This document shows, one piece after another, positions 1-6,224 of a stretch of 6,567 nucleotides of DNA. This stretch comes from Euryarchaeota archaeon UBA259. GTDB taxonomy: Archaea > Thermoplasmatota > Poseidoniia > Poseidoniales > Poseidoniaceae. The notes under the pieces were generated by a model, which was not told the origin of the DNA, did no database searches, and was given only the letters and a program-made list of their open reading frames with translations. The position numbers and the translations under genes are program-made. The number at the start of each line of letters is the position of its first letter. The stretch's first letter is position 1. The DNA lies in NCBI GenBank assembly GCA_002506275.1, contig DAXG01000015.1, forward strand, positions 7,853 through 14,419. The letters run 5' to 3'.

Positions 1-411
1 TTTTTGGAGAGCGTTTCTTTCCAAGGCAATACTCACGAAACGGCATGTCGATTGGAACACGCCATCGATGATGATTTAGAAGTCGCTCTTACGTTGCTTC
101 TCGGAGAGCCTGAGTTTGACCCCAGTGGACGAGATATTCCTCTTGCCTCCTCGGACATTGCAGAGCGAGTGCTTGCCTCAAAGTCACGCCTTTGCTCTCT
201 TGCCAGCCTTTCATTCAACGAATCTGGAGTTTTGGAAGCGATGTTTCTCCATGCAGCCGAAGTGGAAGTCTTGGAATCTCAAGGGTGTAAAGTCGGCCAA
301 ACCATTACCCGTTCGAAGGACGGCTACATGCTCTCCGACCAAACGAACATCGCTTTCTCAACGGAACTTGCTTCAAAACTTCTCGTACGTACACATACGG
401 GTTTAAATTGA
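1..411 (+). CDS. DtxR/MntR-family metal-dependent transcriptional regulator, C-terminal part (5' end outside window)
   Basis: This is the C-terminal portion of a metal-activated DNA-binding repressor that senses Fe2+ or Mn2+ in the cytoplasm. The frame is open to the window edge; the TTG at 4 is not the true start, because the roughly 90-residue N-terminal winged-helix DNA-binding part of this family is missing. Counting from that TTG, residues 11-19 read HETACRLEH. This reproduces the spacing of the DtxR metal ligands His98, Cys102, Glu105 and His106 (here H11, C15, E18, H19). The family dimerisation helix and the loop ending GRDIP (42-46) follow, matching the GNPIP region of DtxR. Residues about 65-131 look like the SH3-like FeoA-type C-terminal domain (hydrophobic strands, ending in a LAxKLLVRT segment). 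Family assignment is confident from the ligand motif. The exact metal and the regulated genes cannot be told from the fragment. Confidence 0.85.
   Translation, partial: FLESVSFQGNTHETACRLEHAIDDDLEVALTLLLGEPEFDPSGRDIPLASSDIAERVLASKSRLCSLASLSFNESGVLEAMFLHAAEVEVLESQGCKVGQTITRSKDGYMLSDQTNIAFSTELASKLLVRTHTGLN
402..409 (+). promoter_or_regulatory. possible TATA box for the membrane protein gene
   Basis: TTTAAATT sits across the end of the upstream regulator gene. An archaeal start about 25 bases downstream would fall near 430 and leave a short leader before the ATG at 448. This is based on position and AT-richness only; read-through from the regulator gene is equally possible. Confidence 0.3.
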
Positions 412-447
412 TGTAACACTTTAGTGCAAAGGGTTGGTGGAACAAAC

Positions 448-1971
448 ATGGTTGACAAAGAGGTTGATTCATCAAGCGATGGAAAAAACCCAGTTGCTTC
501 GGAAGAAAGTATACTCATGTCTGAACGTTTTTGGTTTGCTATCGACCGGCAATTACTCGGCTCTGGATTGCGTCTTGTCCTGATTTTACCGGCATTTTCC
601 TTCTTCACGTACTTTGGAGCTCTCGCTTTTTCAGCCTCGTCACCTGAATGGTGGTTGAAAATTGAACCGACCGTGGGAATTAGTTTCGCCATTGCTCTCA
701 CGGCGTTAACCTTTGTTCTCCTTCTCGGCTATATTCTCGCACAAACTTTTCATCGCCACCGTGTTGAGTTATCTTTGAACAATTTCGAGCAGGAAGTCGA
801 ACGACTCAACGGTGAACATCTCTCTGTACAATCCTTGCACGGTTATGAAAGCCTCGCTGACCAGTTATCTGGCGCAAAATCGAAGCACACTTGGGCGCTT
901 TCCTTTGGAATCCTCTCCAGTCTACTCTTGATTGTGATTTTCTTTGTTGATATCTCCTCACTGAACGGTCGTATCATGCTTTTACTTTCCTTTTCGACGC
1001 TGATGTTGTCCTTGTCACAGCACTTCCCAACTCGTTCTTATCCGTTTAACATGGACGAGCGAACAGGTCTGTTGAAAGCATACAACCCACCGATTCACCC
1101 TTCGACCCTTGAAATGGTGTTTGATGATTTGGTTAAAACGCACATGGACCCCTTGTTGCGTTCGGTTTACGAAGTTTATTCGAAAGGACTGGAGTCAAAA
1201 CTCAAGCGAGGAACGGACCCTCAGTATGCGCGTGAGAAAATTTTGATGACGCTTTACCGGCATTCAAAGGGACTCGATTACAAGACAATGGAATCGGAGT
1301 TGTCAGAAGTTTTGAATGTCAAAGGAATGGAATTCGTCAAGAACCATCCCGTCTTTACGATGGAAGAATGGCTTTCTATCATCGACCACATTGAACATTC
1401 ATGTCCAGCCTTCTTCCGCATGATCGGTCGAATCGAGGAAGACCTTGGTGCTGGTCGAGCGGCAACCAATTCTGACATTGTCTTCGAAGTCGACATGGAG
1501 AATGTGGTTCATGAGCGTGCAAATTTGTTCACGCTGATTCACAATCTTTCAGAAACACCGCGAAACGTAGTGCTTCGGGTCCAATCGCCAGACTTCCGTC
1601 CACACGACATTGCCATGACTTACCGCCTTAATCCAGGTGAACAACATTGGTGGTCGACAAAGGCTCTCCCACTCGCTGCAAAGGGAGACGAGGATGTTCT
1701 CGGCTTAATGTCGGGTTTATTGCGAGACGGAACCGTTTCTTGGCAATCGTTACTTCCTGAGCGGTTTGGAGAGGCAACGGTCTCTGTACGTCTCGAAGAA
1801 CAGAGCGGTGACCTCATTATTGGGCGCCAAATTAACGTCCGTGTACGGACAAAATTCCTTGAACGTATTCTCGGCTTTTCATCGGTGACCACTGGACTGT
1901 TTGGAATCCTTGGTATTACTGCCGCAGTGTTCATCAAAGTCAGTGAAATACTCGGTAACATCGGTGTGTAA
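448..1971 (+). CDS. unrecognised five-helix membrane protein with large cytoplasmic region and C-terminal beta-rich domain
   Basis: I do not recognise this 507-residue protein. After a polar N-terminus it has four hydrophobic segments at about residues 41-62, 77-98, 148-168 and 175-189. Helices 2 and 3 are separated by a charged, helical stretch (about 100-145). Residues about 195-340 are soluble, charged and mostly helical. Residues about 345-470 look beta-rich, with alternating strands and a conspicuous EQHWW turn (about 398-402), like an immunoglobulin-type or other beta-sandwich fold. A fifth hydrophobic helix (about 480-497) closes the chain, so the two soluble regions probably lie on the same side of the membrane. 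The ATG at 448 is preferred because a GGTGG element lies 8 bases before it; an in-frame GTG at 424 would add eight residues. The gene follows the regulator after a 36-base gap. No catalytic motif was seen; a sensory or scaffolding role is only a guess. Confidence 0.8.
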   Translation: MVDKEVDSSSDGKNPVASEESILMSERFWFAIDRQLLGSGLRLVLILPAFSFFTYFGALAFSASSPEWWLKIEPTVGISFAIALTALTFVLLLGYILAQTFHRHRVELSLNNFEQEVERLNGEHLSVQSLHGYESLADQLSGAKSKHTWALSFGILSSLLLIVIFFVDISSLNGRIMLLLSFSTLMLSLSQHFPTRSYPFNMDERTGLLKAYNPPIHPSTLEMVFDDLVKTHMDPLLRSVYEVYSKGLESKLKRGTDPQYAREKILMTLYRHSKGLDYKTMESELSEVLNVKGMEFVKNHPVFTMEEWLSIIDHIEHSCPAFFRMIGRIEEDLGAGRAATNSDIVFEVDMENVVHERANLFTLIHNLSETPRNVVLRVQSPDFRPHDIAMTYRLNPGEQHWWSTKALPLAAKGDEDVLGLMSGLLRDGTVSWQSLLPERFGEATVSVRLEEQSGDLIIGRQINVRVRTKFLERILGFSSVTTGLFGILGITAAVFIKVSEILGNIGV

Positions 1972-1976
1972 TTGCC

Positions 1977-2002
1977 TTTTTACTCATGGGTAGATTTGAA
2001 AT
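1977..2002 (+). promoter_or_regulatory. T-tract and weak TATA-like element in the 52-base gap before the coiled-coil gene
   Basis: The gap holds a run of five T (1977-1981), which could help archaeal RNA polymerase terminate after the membrane protein gene. It also holds ATTTGAAAT (1994-2002), centred about 26 bases before the ATG at 2024. With no Shine-Dalgarno sequence before that ATG, this spacing suits a leaderless transcript. The TATA match is poor, so this is tentative. Confidence 0.22.
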
Positions 2003-2023
2003 GGGTCACTCTGTGCAGCAACC

Positions 2024-3031
2024 ATGCGCGGAAGACCAGACGATGCGACTCCAAGTCCTGATGCTGAATTGCGAGAAGAATTACAGGGCATGGAAGCACG
2101 TGTTCGAAAAATGCGAAATACTCGCAATTCCTTCAGCGACCAGGCTCGTACTGTAGCCGATAAGCGTAACGCTATCCAGGGTCAATACAAGGAACACCGC
2201 GAAAAGGTCGACTTGGTACTCACCGAAATCAAAGCCATCCGTGCTGAAATTAAGATGTTCAAGGAAAAGCGTAACGCTCTTCAGCAACAACTTCGCGAAG
2301 TGATCAATCAAGTGAAAGGCCGCCGTGATGAAAAGGGCGAAAAGAAATCGGCTACTGCAGAGTATGCCAAGTTACGACACGAAGTACAATCACTCGAAAA
2401 GACATTTGAGACCTCCTCAGTAGGTCAAAAGAAGGAAAAGGAAATGATTAAGAAAATCAAGGAGATGAAACTCCGAATTAAGGAATTGGCACCGGAGGTC
2501 ACACAATTTGAGATGATTAACGTTGACCTTAGCGACATGGATTCAGCCATCAAATTGCTTCGTTCAGAAGCTGACGCAGCCCATCAAGACATGCTCGAAG
2601 CAGTCGGAAGGGCAGATGCCATATCAAAAGAAGTGGATGAAGCCTTTTCGCACCGAGATTTCCTCAAGGCCGAAGGCGACCGATTCCATACTGAATTTTT
2701 GGAATTGCGTCAAAAGTCTGACGAGATGCACAACAAAATCACTGAACTCATGGTCGATGTCAACAAGGTCCGGGACAAGTTGAACATGGCTCGTGATGAG
2801 CGTAAGTCATGGATGACCGATCACAATGCTTCGGTCAAAGCAGAGATGAAAACCGGAGCAGAATCGGAAGAAGTTGCTGACGAACTTGTCTCCAAACTCT
2901 TGAATTCGGGTGGAATTACCTTTGGCGGAATTGGTCAAGGGGATACTGGCAATTCGAGCAATCGTAAATCGAAGTCTGGTAAGAAGAAGTCGATGCGTAA
3001 AATCGACATGCGTGCATCACGACGTCGCTGA
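2024..3031 (+). CDS. archaeal long coiled-coil protein (COG1340-like)
   Basis: This is a 335-residue soluble protein that is nearly all charged heptad-like helix. It resembles the uncharacterised archaeal coiled-coil family COG1340. Coiled-coil stretches cover about residues 14-105, 113-165 and 170-275, with short breaks, consistent with a folded-back antiparallel rod. The stretch around 117-155 (LRHEVQSLEKTFETSS, then a Lys/Glu-rich helix) matches the recognisable centre of the family as I remember it. The end is different: a Gly/Ser-rich linker (about 295-312) leads to a very basic tail (314-335, many Lys and Arg, ending ASRRR) that could bind nucleic acid, ribosomes or acidic membrane surfaces. 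The start at 2024 is the only ATG after the in-frame stop at 1997-1999; no Shine-Dalgarno sequence precedes it. Molecular function is unknown. The stop codon overlaps the ribosome binding site of the next gene, suggesting joint expression with a sugar nucleotidyltransferase. Confidence 0.8.
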   Translation: MRGRPDDATPSPDAELREELQGMEARVRKMRNTRNSFSDQARTVADKRNAIQGQYKEHREKVDLVLTEIKAIRAEIKMFKEKRNALQQQLREVINQVKGRRDEKGEKKSATAEYAKLRHEVQSLEKTFETSSVGQKKEKEMIKKIKEMKLRIKELAPEVTQFEMINVDLSDMDSAIKLLRSEADAAHQDMLEAVGRADAISKEVDEAFSHRDFLKAEGDRFHTEFLELRQKSDEMHNKITELMVDVNKVRDKLNMARDERKSWMTDHNASVKAEMKTGAESEEVADELVSKLLNSGGITFGGIGQGDTGNSSNRKSKSGKKKSMRKIDMRASRRR

Positions 3032-3035
3032 GGTG
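3030..3035 (+). promoter_or_regulatory. Shine-Dalgarno site overlapping upstream stop codon
   Basis: GAGGTG lies five bases before the ATG at 3041, and its first two bases are part of the TGA stop (3029-3031) of the coiled-coil gene. It matches the archaeal GGAGGTGAT consensus well. It fixes the start of the nucleotidyltransferase and suggests translational coupling. Confidence 0.75.
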
Positions 3036-3040
3036 TTGAC

Positions 3041-4102
3041 ATGTTCGGGGTCATCATGGCAGGTGGCCAGGGCTCTCGCCTACGCCCTCTCACACTCACT
3101 CGGCCGAAGCCAATGGTTGAGATTCTCGGACGTCCGGTTATCGACTTTGTCAAAGATGCCATGCAGGATGCTTCCATCGATACCGTGGTTGTGACCACCG
3201 GTTACCGTGGAGAGCAACTTGAACACCATGTCGCATCGTGGACCGTTGGTGACCATCCATTGCAAGCGTGGGTCAATCAAGAATCCACCCCGATGGGGAC
3301 TGCGGGCAGTGTTCGCCTTCTCTCGGAACATTTGACCGATACCTTTGTTGTCGGCTCAGGTGATTCTGTAGCTTCTTTTGATATCGGTGCCCTCATTGAT
3401 TCGCATCGCCAAAGCGGAGCACGAGTCACCATGGCTCTTTGGGAGGTCGAAGACCCGACTGAGTTCGGCATAGTGGGCCTTTCAGCAACGCATCACGGTG
3501 AACTTGACGGTCAACTTCGAGAAGGATACATCTGTAAGTTCAAGGAGAAACCTACTGCTGAAGAAGCCTTCAGCAATGTCATCAATGCAGGATTGTACAT
3601 CATCGAACCTGAAGTTCTGGCTCTCGTGCCGGAAGGAGAAAAGTTTGATTTCAGCAAACAACTCTTTCCAATGGTATTGGAAAAAGGCTGGCCAATGTAT
3701 GCGAAAACAATTGATGGTGTCTGGTTTGACGTTGGGCACCCATCCGAACTTATCCGCGCCCAGCATACCCTCATTGAACAGCGTGCGTCACTTCCTTTTC
3801 CACTTCCTGAAGGTGACTTTTCCGAAAACAGTTTCATCGCCTGTTCAGCAAAAATGAACGGCGAAATTGAGGGCACGGTCGTCTCTTCTTCGAGCCATAT
3901 TGAATACGGAAGTGTTCTCAAAGATGTTCTTGTCATGTCGGGGTCGGAAGTGGGCAAAGATTGCCGGCTTACGAACAGCGTTTTAGGTGAACGCGTGAAG
4001 ATAGGCGCAGGATGTTCGTTAGAGAATGTCATTCTTGGTGATGGTGTGATTTTGGAGCCTGGTAGCGTTCTCAAAGATTGCCGAATTCCGAACCCTGAGT
4101 AA
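3041..4102 (+). CDS. NDP-sugar pyrophosphorylase-like nucleotidyltransferase with C-terminal hexapeptide repeats
   Basis: The enzyme transfers a nucleotidyl group from an NTP to a sugar 1-phosphate, giving an NDP-sugar and pyrophosphate (COG1208 type). The Rossmann-like catalytic domain spans residues 1-245. It shows the signature loop GGQGSRLRPLT (8-18) with RPKPM (21-25, Lys23), MGTAGS (85-90) at the base-binding region, GSGD (105-108, metal-binding Asp108), EFG (141-143), EKP (169-171), NAG (182-184) and WFDVG (228-232). Residues about 265-347 form short imperfect hexapeptide repeats of a left-handed beta-helix, fewer than in the roughly 400-residue archaeal GlmU-like bifunctional enzymes, so no separate acetyltransferase active site is expected. 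The substrate could be mannose 1-phosphate (GTP), glucose 1-phosphate (UTP or dTTP) or another sugar; the sequence does not decide. Start set by a strong Shine-Dalgarno site. Two bases separate its stop from paralog A. Confidence 0.92.
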   Translation: MFGVIMAGGQGSRLRPLTLTRPKPMVEILGRPVIDFVKDAMQDASIDTVVVTTGYRGEQLEHHVASWTVGDHPLQAWVNQESTPMGTAGSVRLLSEHLTDTFVVGSGDSVASFDIGALIDSHRQSGARVTMALWEVEDPTEFGIVGLSATHHGELDGQLREGYICKFKEKPTAEEAFSNVINAGLYIIEPEVLALVPEGEKFDFSKQLFPMVLEKGWPMYAKTIDGVWFDVGHPSELIRAQHTLIEQRASLPFPLPEGDFSENSFIACSAKMNGEIEGTVVSSSSHIEYGSVLKDVLVMSGSEVGKDCRLTNSVLGERVKIGAGCSLENVILGDGVILEPGSVLKDCRIPNPE

Positions 4103-4104
4103 TC

Positions 4105-4389
4105 ATGTTGGCGTTTGGCTCAAATACCTTGGGTTATCGCACACCGCATATGTCATCTCGTGGCACACCTGTTCGAAGTTACGACCGCACTTGGGAAGAA
4201 ATCGAAAACATGCTCAACAAAGCTGAGGCTAAGCGTGCTGAGTGGAAGGTGTGGTTCGAAGAATGCCGAAGGAATGAGGACAGGGACGGTATGAAAGAGG
4301 CCGCACGAAATCACAAGGCACTGGACGGTGTGGTAAAGACGCTCAAGTGGGCCCTCGGAGAAGAGGGAATTTCCAACCCCTTGGAGTGA
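4105..4389 (+). CDS. small helical protein of unknown function, paralog A
   Basis: This is a 94-residue soluble, helical, Trp-rich protein that I do not recognise. Residues 25-94 align without gaps to residues 6-75 of the minus-strand gene at 5931-6224, with 22 identities in 70 positions. Shared positions include Y26, R28, W30, E32-I33-E34, M36-L37, A40, E46, F51, R56, D59, G62, A66-A67, G75, L80, W82, G85, G88 and P92. The pattern suggests two amphipathic helices joined near RDG (60-62) and a short Gly/Pro-containing end. The ATG at 4105 lies two bases after the nucleotidyltransferase stop, which favours it; the ATG at 4150 gives a 79-residue product closer in length at its N-terminus to paralog B. 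Neither has a good Shine-Dalgarno sequence. Its stop abuts the stop of pdxS on the other strand. Confidence 0.8.
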   Translation: MLAFGSNTLGYRTPHMSSRGTPVRSYDRTWEEIENMLNKAEAKRAEWKVWFEECRRNEDRDGMKEAARNHKALDGVVKTLKWALGEEGISNPLE

Positions 4390-5415
4390 TTACCAGCCAC
4401 GCTGGTCCATACGGACTTCCAGCGTTTCAAGTTCATCGCCCTTCATTGGGTCGCCAAGCGTCATAGCCATGGCTTCGGTTACCTTTGATGCATCATCATA
4501 GTGTGCAGTCGCAAGAACAATTGCGTCAGCCATCGTTTTTGGATCGGATGACTTGAAGATTCCTGAGCCGACGAAAATTCCATCCATTCCTAATCGCATC
4601 ATGTGAGATGCGTCGGCAGGCGTAGCGATGCCTCCAGCGGAAAACGTGACAACGGGAAGTCTTTCCATGTTCTTGACCTGGTTAAGAATTTCGAGAATGT
4701 CATTGTTCATGTTGTCGTCTATGGCTCCAAACGGCGTCATTGGATAATGTCCTGGTAGTTCGGAGGTGTCAGCAAGAACACGGTAACGATCAACAATAAT
4801 GTTTGAAACTTTTTCCAAGCCTGCATCGTCCAACGATTGGATTTGTCGAATCTCTTGGTCAATCAGGCGTGCGTGAGTTACAGCAGCGACCAGGTTTCCG
4901 GTTCCTGCCTCGCCCTTGGTACGAATCATGGAAGCACCTTCATAGATTCGACGAACTGCTTCGCCAAGTCCAGTGGCTCCACAAACAAACGGAATTGAGT
5001 AATCGTTTTTGTTGATGTGGAAGAAAGGGTCGGCTGGAGTGAGAACTTCAGATTCATCGACCATGTCGACCCCCATTGACTCGAGGATACGTGCTTCACC
5101 TTCGTGGCCGATACGTGCTTTGGCCATCACTGGGATGGAAGTGCAGTCAAGGATGCCTTGTATCATGTCAGGATGGCTCATGCGAGCGACTCCACCATCA
5201 CGGCGGATGTCAGCAGGAACTCGTTCAAGCGCCATAACAGCCACAGCGCCGGAATCTTCGGCAATGGCGGCTTGATCAGGGTCGACGACGTCCATAATGA
5301 CGCCACCCTGTTGCATTCGGGCAAAGCCACGCTTGAGTAAATCGCTACCGTTTCGCAGTTGGGTAAAGTCTGTTCGAACCATTTCAATCACTTTTGCCTT
5401 GAGCGCGACCTTCAT
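4390..5415 (-). CDS. pdxS: pyridoxal 5'-phosphate synthase, lyase/synthase subunit PdxS
   Basis: PdxS condenses ribose 5-phosphate, glyceraldehyde 3-phosphate and ammonia to pyridoxal 5'-phosphate in the deoxyxylulose-independent route, as a (beta/alpha)8-barrel assembled in a dodecamer. Ammonia normally comes from the glutaminase PdxT, which is not in this window. Recognisable blocks include GGVIMDVV (37-44), [12 protein letters not shown] (61-72), MAKARIGH (97-104), ESEVLTPAD (121-129), [11 protein letters not shown] (163-173), [10 protein letters not shown] (260-269) and FVGSGIFKS (281-289). The catalytic Asp42, Lys99 and Lys167 keep the spacing of B. subtilis Asp24, Lys81 and Lys149. The protein has 341 residues against about 294 in Bacillus, partly because of about 33 extra residues near 205-238 before the LPVV strand. 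An ATG at 5382 would give a 330-residue form with a more usual N-terminus; the 5415 start has a TATA-like element at leaderless spacing. It follows the ferredoxin gene by 38 bases. Confidence 0.96.
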   Translation of the reverse strand: MKVALKAKVIEMVRTDFTQLRNGSDLLKRGFARMQQGGVIMDVVDPDQAAIAEDSGAVAVMALERVPADIRRDGGVARMSHPDMIQGILDCTSIPVMAKARIGHEGEARILESMGVDMVDESEVLTPADPFFHINKNDYSIPFVCGATGLGEAVRRIYEGASMIRTKGEAGTGNLVAAVTHARLIDQEIRQIQSLDDAGLEKVSNIIVDRYRVLADTSELPGHYPMTPFGAIDDNMNNDILEILNQVKNMERLPVVTFSAGGIATPADASHMMRLGMDGIFVGSGIFKSSDPKTMADAIVLATAHYDDASKVTEAMAMTLGDPMKGDELETLEVRMDQRGW

Positions 5416-5437
5416 GAACGTTAGTTTAGGTCATGCA

Positions 5438-5445
5438 GTAAATAG
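5438..5445 (-). promoter_or_regulatory. possible internal TATA box for pdxS
   Basis: In the 38-base gap between ferredoxin and pdxS, the minus strand reads CTATTTAC about 26 bases before the ATG at 5415. No Shine-Dalgarno sequence precedes that ATG, so a leaderless pdxS transcript is possible in addition to read-through from the upstream cluster. Based on spacing only. Confidence 0.3.
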
Positions 5446-5453
5446 AGACGACC

Positions 5454-5732
5454 TTAGTCGTCAGCGAGGACAGGAGAATCGCCTTCTGCGATTTCTGCGT
5501 CGACGGATTCCTCTGCGTTCCGGTCAATCCAAGACTCTTCTTCATCAGGGACATCGGTGTCTGCGAAGATGGCGTCGACTGGACACTCTGGAATACATGC
5601 TCCACAATCGATGCATTCATCTGGGTCGATGACCAGATATGTTTCGGCTTCTCTGAATGCTTCAACAGGGCATACTGCAACGCATTCTTGGTATTTGTGA
5701 TCGACACAGGTGCTCGTAACTACGTGGGTCAT
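5454..5732 (-). CDS. seven-iron-type ferredoxin (3Fe-4S + 4Fe-4S) with acidic tail
   Basis: A 92-residue cytoplasmic electron carrier. The first motif is C9-x7-C17-x3-C21-P and the second is C40-x2-C43-x2-C46-x3-C50-P. This matches the Azotobacter FdI arrangement, in which C9, C17 and C50 would hold a 3Fe-4S cluster and C21, C40, C43 and C46 a 4Fe-4S cluster. The position that would complete an ordinary CxxC in the first motif is His12, with Asp11 beside it, so a second 4Fe-4S cluster is less likely. The family phrases YLVIDPDECIDCGAC (32-46) and CPVDAIF (50-56) are clear. Residues 58-92 are an acidic tail with many Asp and Glu, giving a strongly negative protein. The start is fixed by GAGGA six bases upstream. 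It lies second to last in the minus-strand cluster; there is no partner oxidoreductase nearby, so the electron acceptor is unknown. Confidence 0.93.
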   Translation of the reverse strand: MTHVVTSTCVDHKYQECVAVCPVEAFREAETYLVIDPDECIDCGACIPECPVDAIFADTDVPDEEESWIDRNAEESVDAEIAEGDSPVLADD

Positions 5733-5738
5733 GGCTAT

Positions 5739-5743
5739 TCCTC
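5739..5743 (-). promoter_or_regulatory. ferredoxin Shine-Dalgarno site overlapping an upstream stop codon
   Basis: The minus strand reads GAGGA six bases before the ferredoxin ATG. Its first two bases fall within a TGA (5744-5742) that ends one of the open frames upstream. The same stop/Shine-Dalgarno overlap occurs at 3029-3035, which supports that frame being a translated gene end. Confidence 0.6.
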
Positions 5744-5923
5744 AGCCAACCCAAGAACTCGCCATACATGAAGCCTTTGAAAAAAAGTACTGACTTTTGG
5801 TTTCCAACCACTGTGTTCCATACTGTGCCCATTGTTCTTCAGACCACCCACGAGCCTAGGGAGTGTACTGGCGGACTGAACATCCCTTCGTATGCATCCG
5901 ATACTGCTTCTTCTGCTTGACAT
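5742..5923 (-). pseudogene. small gene readable only with two frameshifts (decayed gene or sequence errors)
   Basis: An ATG at 5923 stands eight bases after the stop of paralog B, but its own frame soon becomes an unlikely Arg/Ser-rich sequence. A second minus-strand frame (5919 to 5848) reads as plausible protein: QAEEAVSDAYEGMF, then PPVHSLGSW. A third frame (5846 to the TGA at 5744-5742) continues with WSEEQWAQYGTQWLE and then a segment around QYFFSKAS. Removing one base after the ATG and one from the GGG run (5849-5847 on the minus strand) would join all three into one Trp-rich protein of roughly 59 residues. The final TGA overlaps the ferredoxin Shine-Dalgarno site, as expected for a real operon gene. 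I do not recognise the protein. Alternatives are a pseudogene, two sequencing errors, or a non-coding leader that looks protein-like by chance. A run of seven T on the minus strand (5786-5780) lies inside it. Confidence 0.45.
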
Positions 5924-5930
5924 TTGGTAA

Positions 5931-6224
5931 TTAGACTCTGTTCATGTAGGAACGGAACCTATCTCCAATAAACTGGTTCTCGCCGACTTCTTCGAACCCA
6001 GCCATTGGATCTGGAGCGCCTTTTCCTCCAATAACCCAAGTCAATACATCGGCCATACCTTTGGCACGAGCAAATTTAGCAGCCGCTCTACGACAGCCCT
6101 CCTTGTCTCGTATTCGTTTGCGATGATTGAACTTGGCTCTTTGCTCCAACATTTGTTCTTGAGCTTCTGCTAACATCCACTCAATTTCCGTCCAAGACCT
6201 TGTGTAAGTAGGCATTGTATCCAT
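5931..6224 (-). CDS. small helical protein of unknown function, paralog B
   Basis: This is a 97-residue soluble, basic, helical protein of the same family as the gene at 4105-4389. Residues 6-75 align without gaps over 70 positions with 22 identities. Conserved positions include Y7, R9, W11, E13-I14-E15, M17-L18, A21, E27, F32, R37, D40, G43, A47-A48, G56, L61, W63, G66, G69 and P73. Paralog B is richer in Arg and Lys in its middle and has a 22-residue C-terminal extension that paralog A lacks (EEVGENQFIGDRF, then a basic end). The ATG at 6224 directly follows the stop of the 39-residue gene with no bases between; GGAAG lies about ten bases upstream. An ATG at 6215 (fourth codon) is an alternative. 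It is followed by the frame-broken gene and the ferredoxin on the same strand. No function is known to me. Confidence 0.78.
   Translation of the reverse strand: MDTMPTYTRSWTEIEWMLAEAQEQMLEQRAKFNHRKRIRDKEGCRRAAAKFARAKGMADVLTWVIGGKGAPDPMAGFEEVGENQFIGDRFRSYMNRV

Noticed and set aside
424..447. GTG start extending the membrane protein by eight residues
   Set aside because: The ATG at 448 has a GGTGG element at suitable spacing; the GTG has nothing comparable before it.
3511..4074. 187-codon open frame antisense to the nucleotidyltransferase
   Set aside because: Fully antisense to a well-supported gene; Ser/Pro/Arg-rich composition typical of a shadow frame.
5009..5340. Plus-strand open frames antisense to pdxS
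   Set aside because: They lie opposite a highly conserved enzyme gene and have no recognisable motifs or start signals.
5735..5923. 62-codon minus-strand open frame from the ATG at 5923
   Set aside because: Its composition (Arg/Ser runs, then no plausible fold) looks like an out-of-frame reading; pieces in the other two frames look far more protein-like.
5733..5930. Possible tRNA or other RNA gene between ferredoxin and paralog B
   Set aside because: No T-loop sequence with matching acceptor arms could be found; frame-broken coding sequence explains it better.
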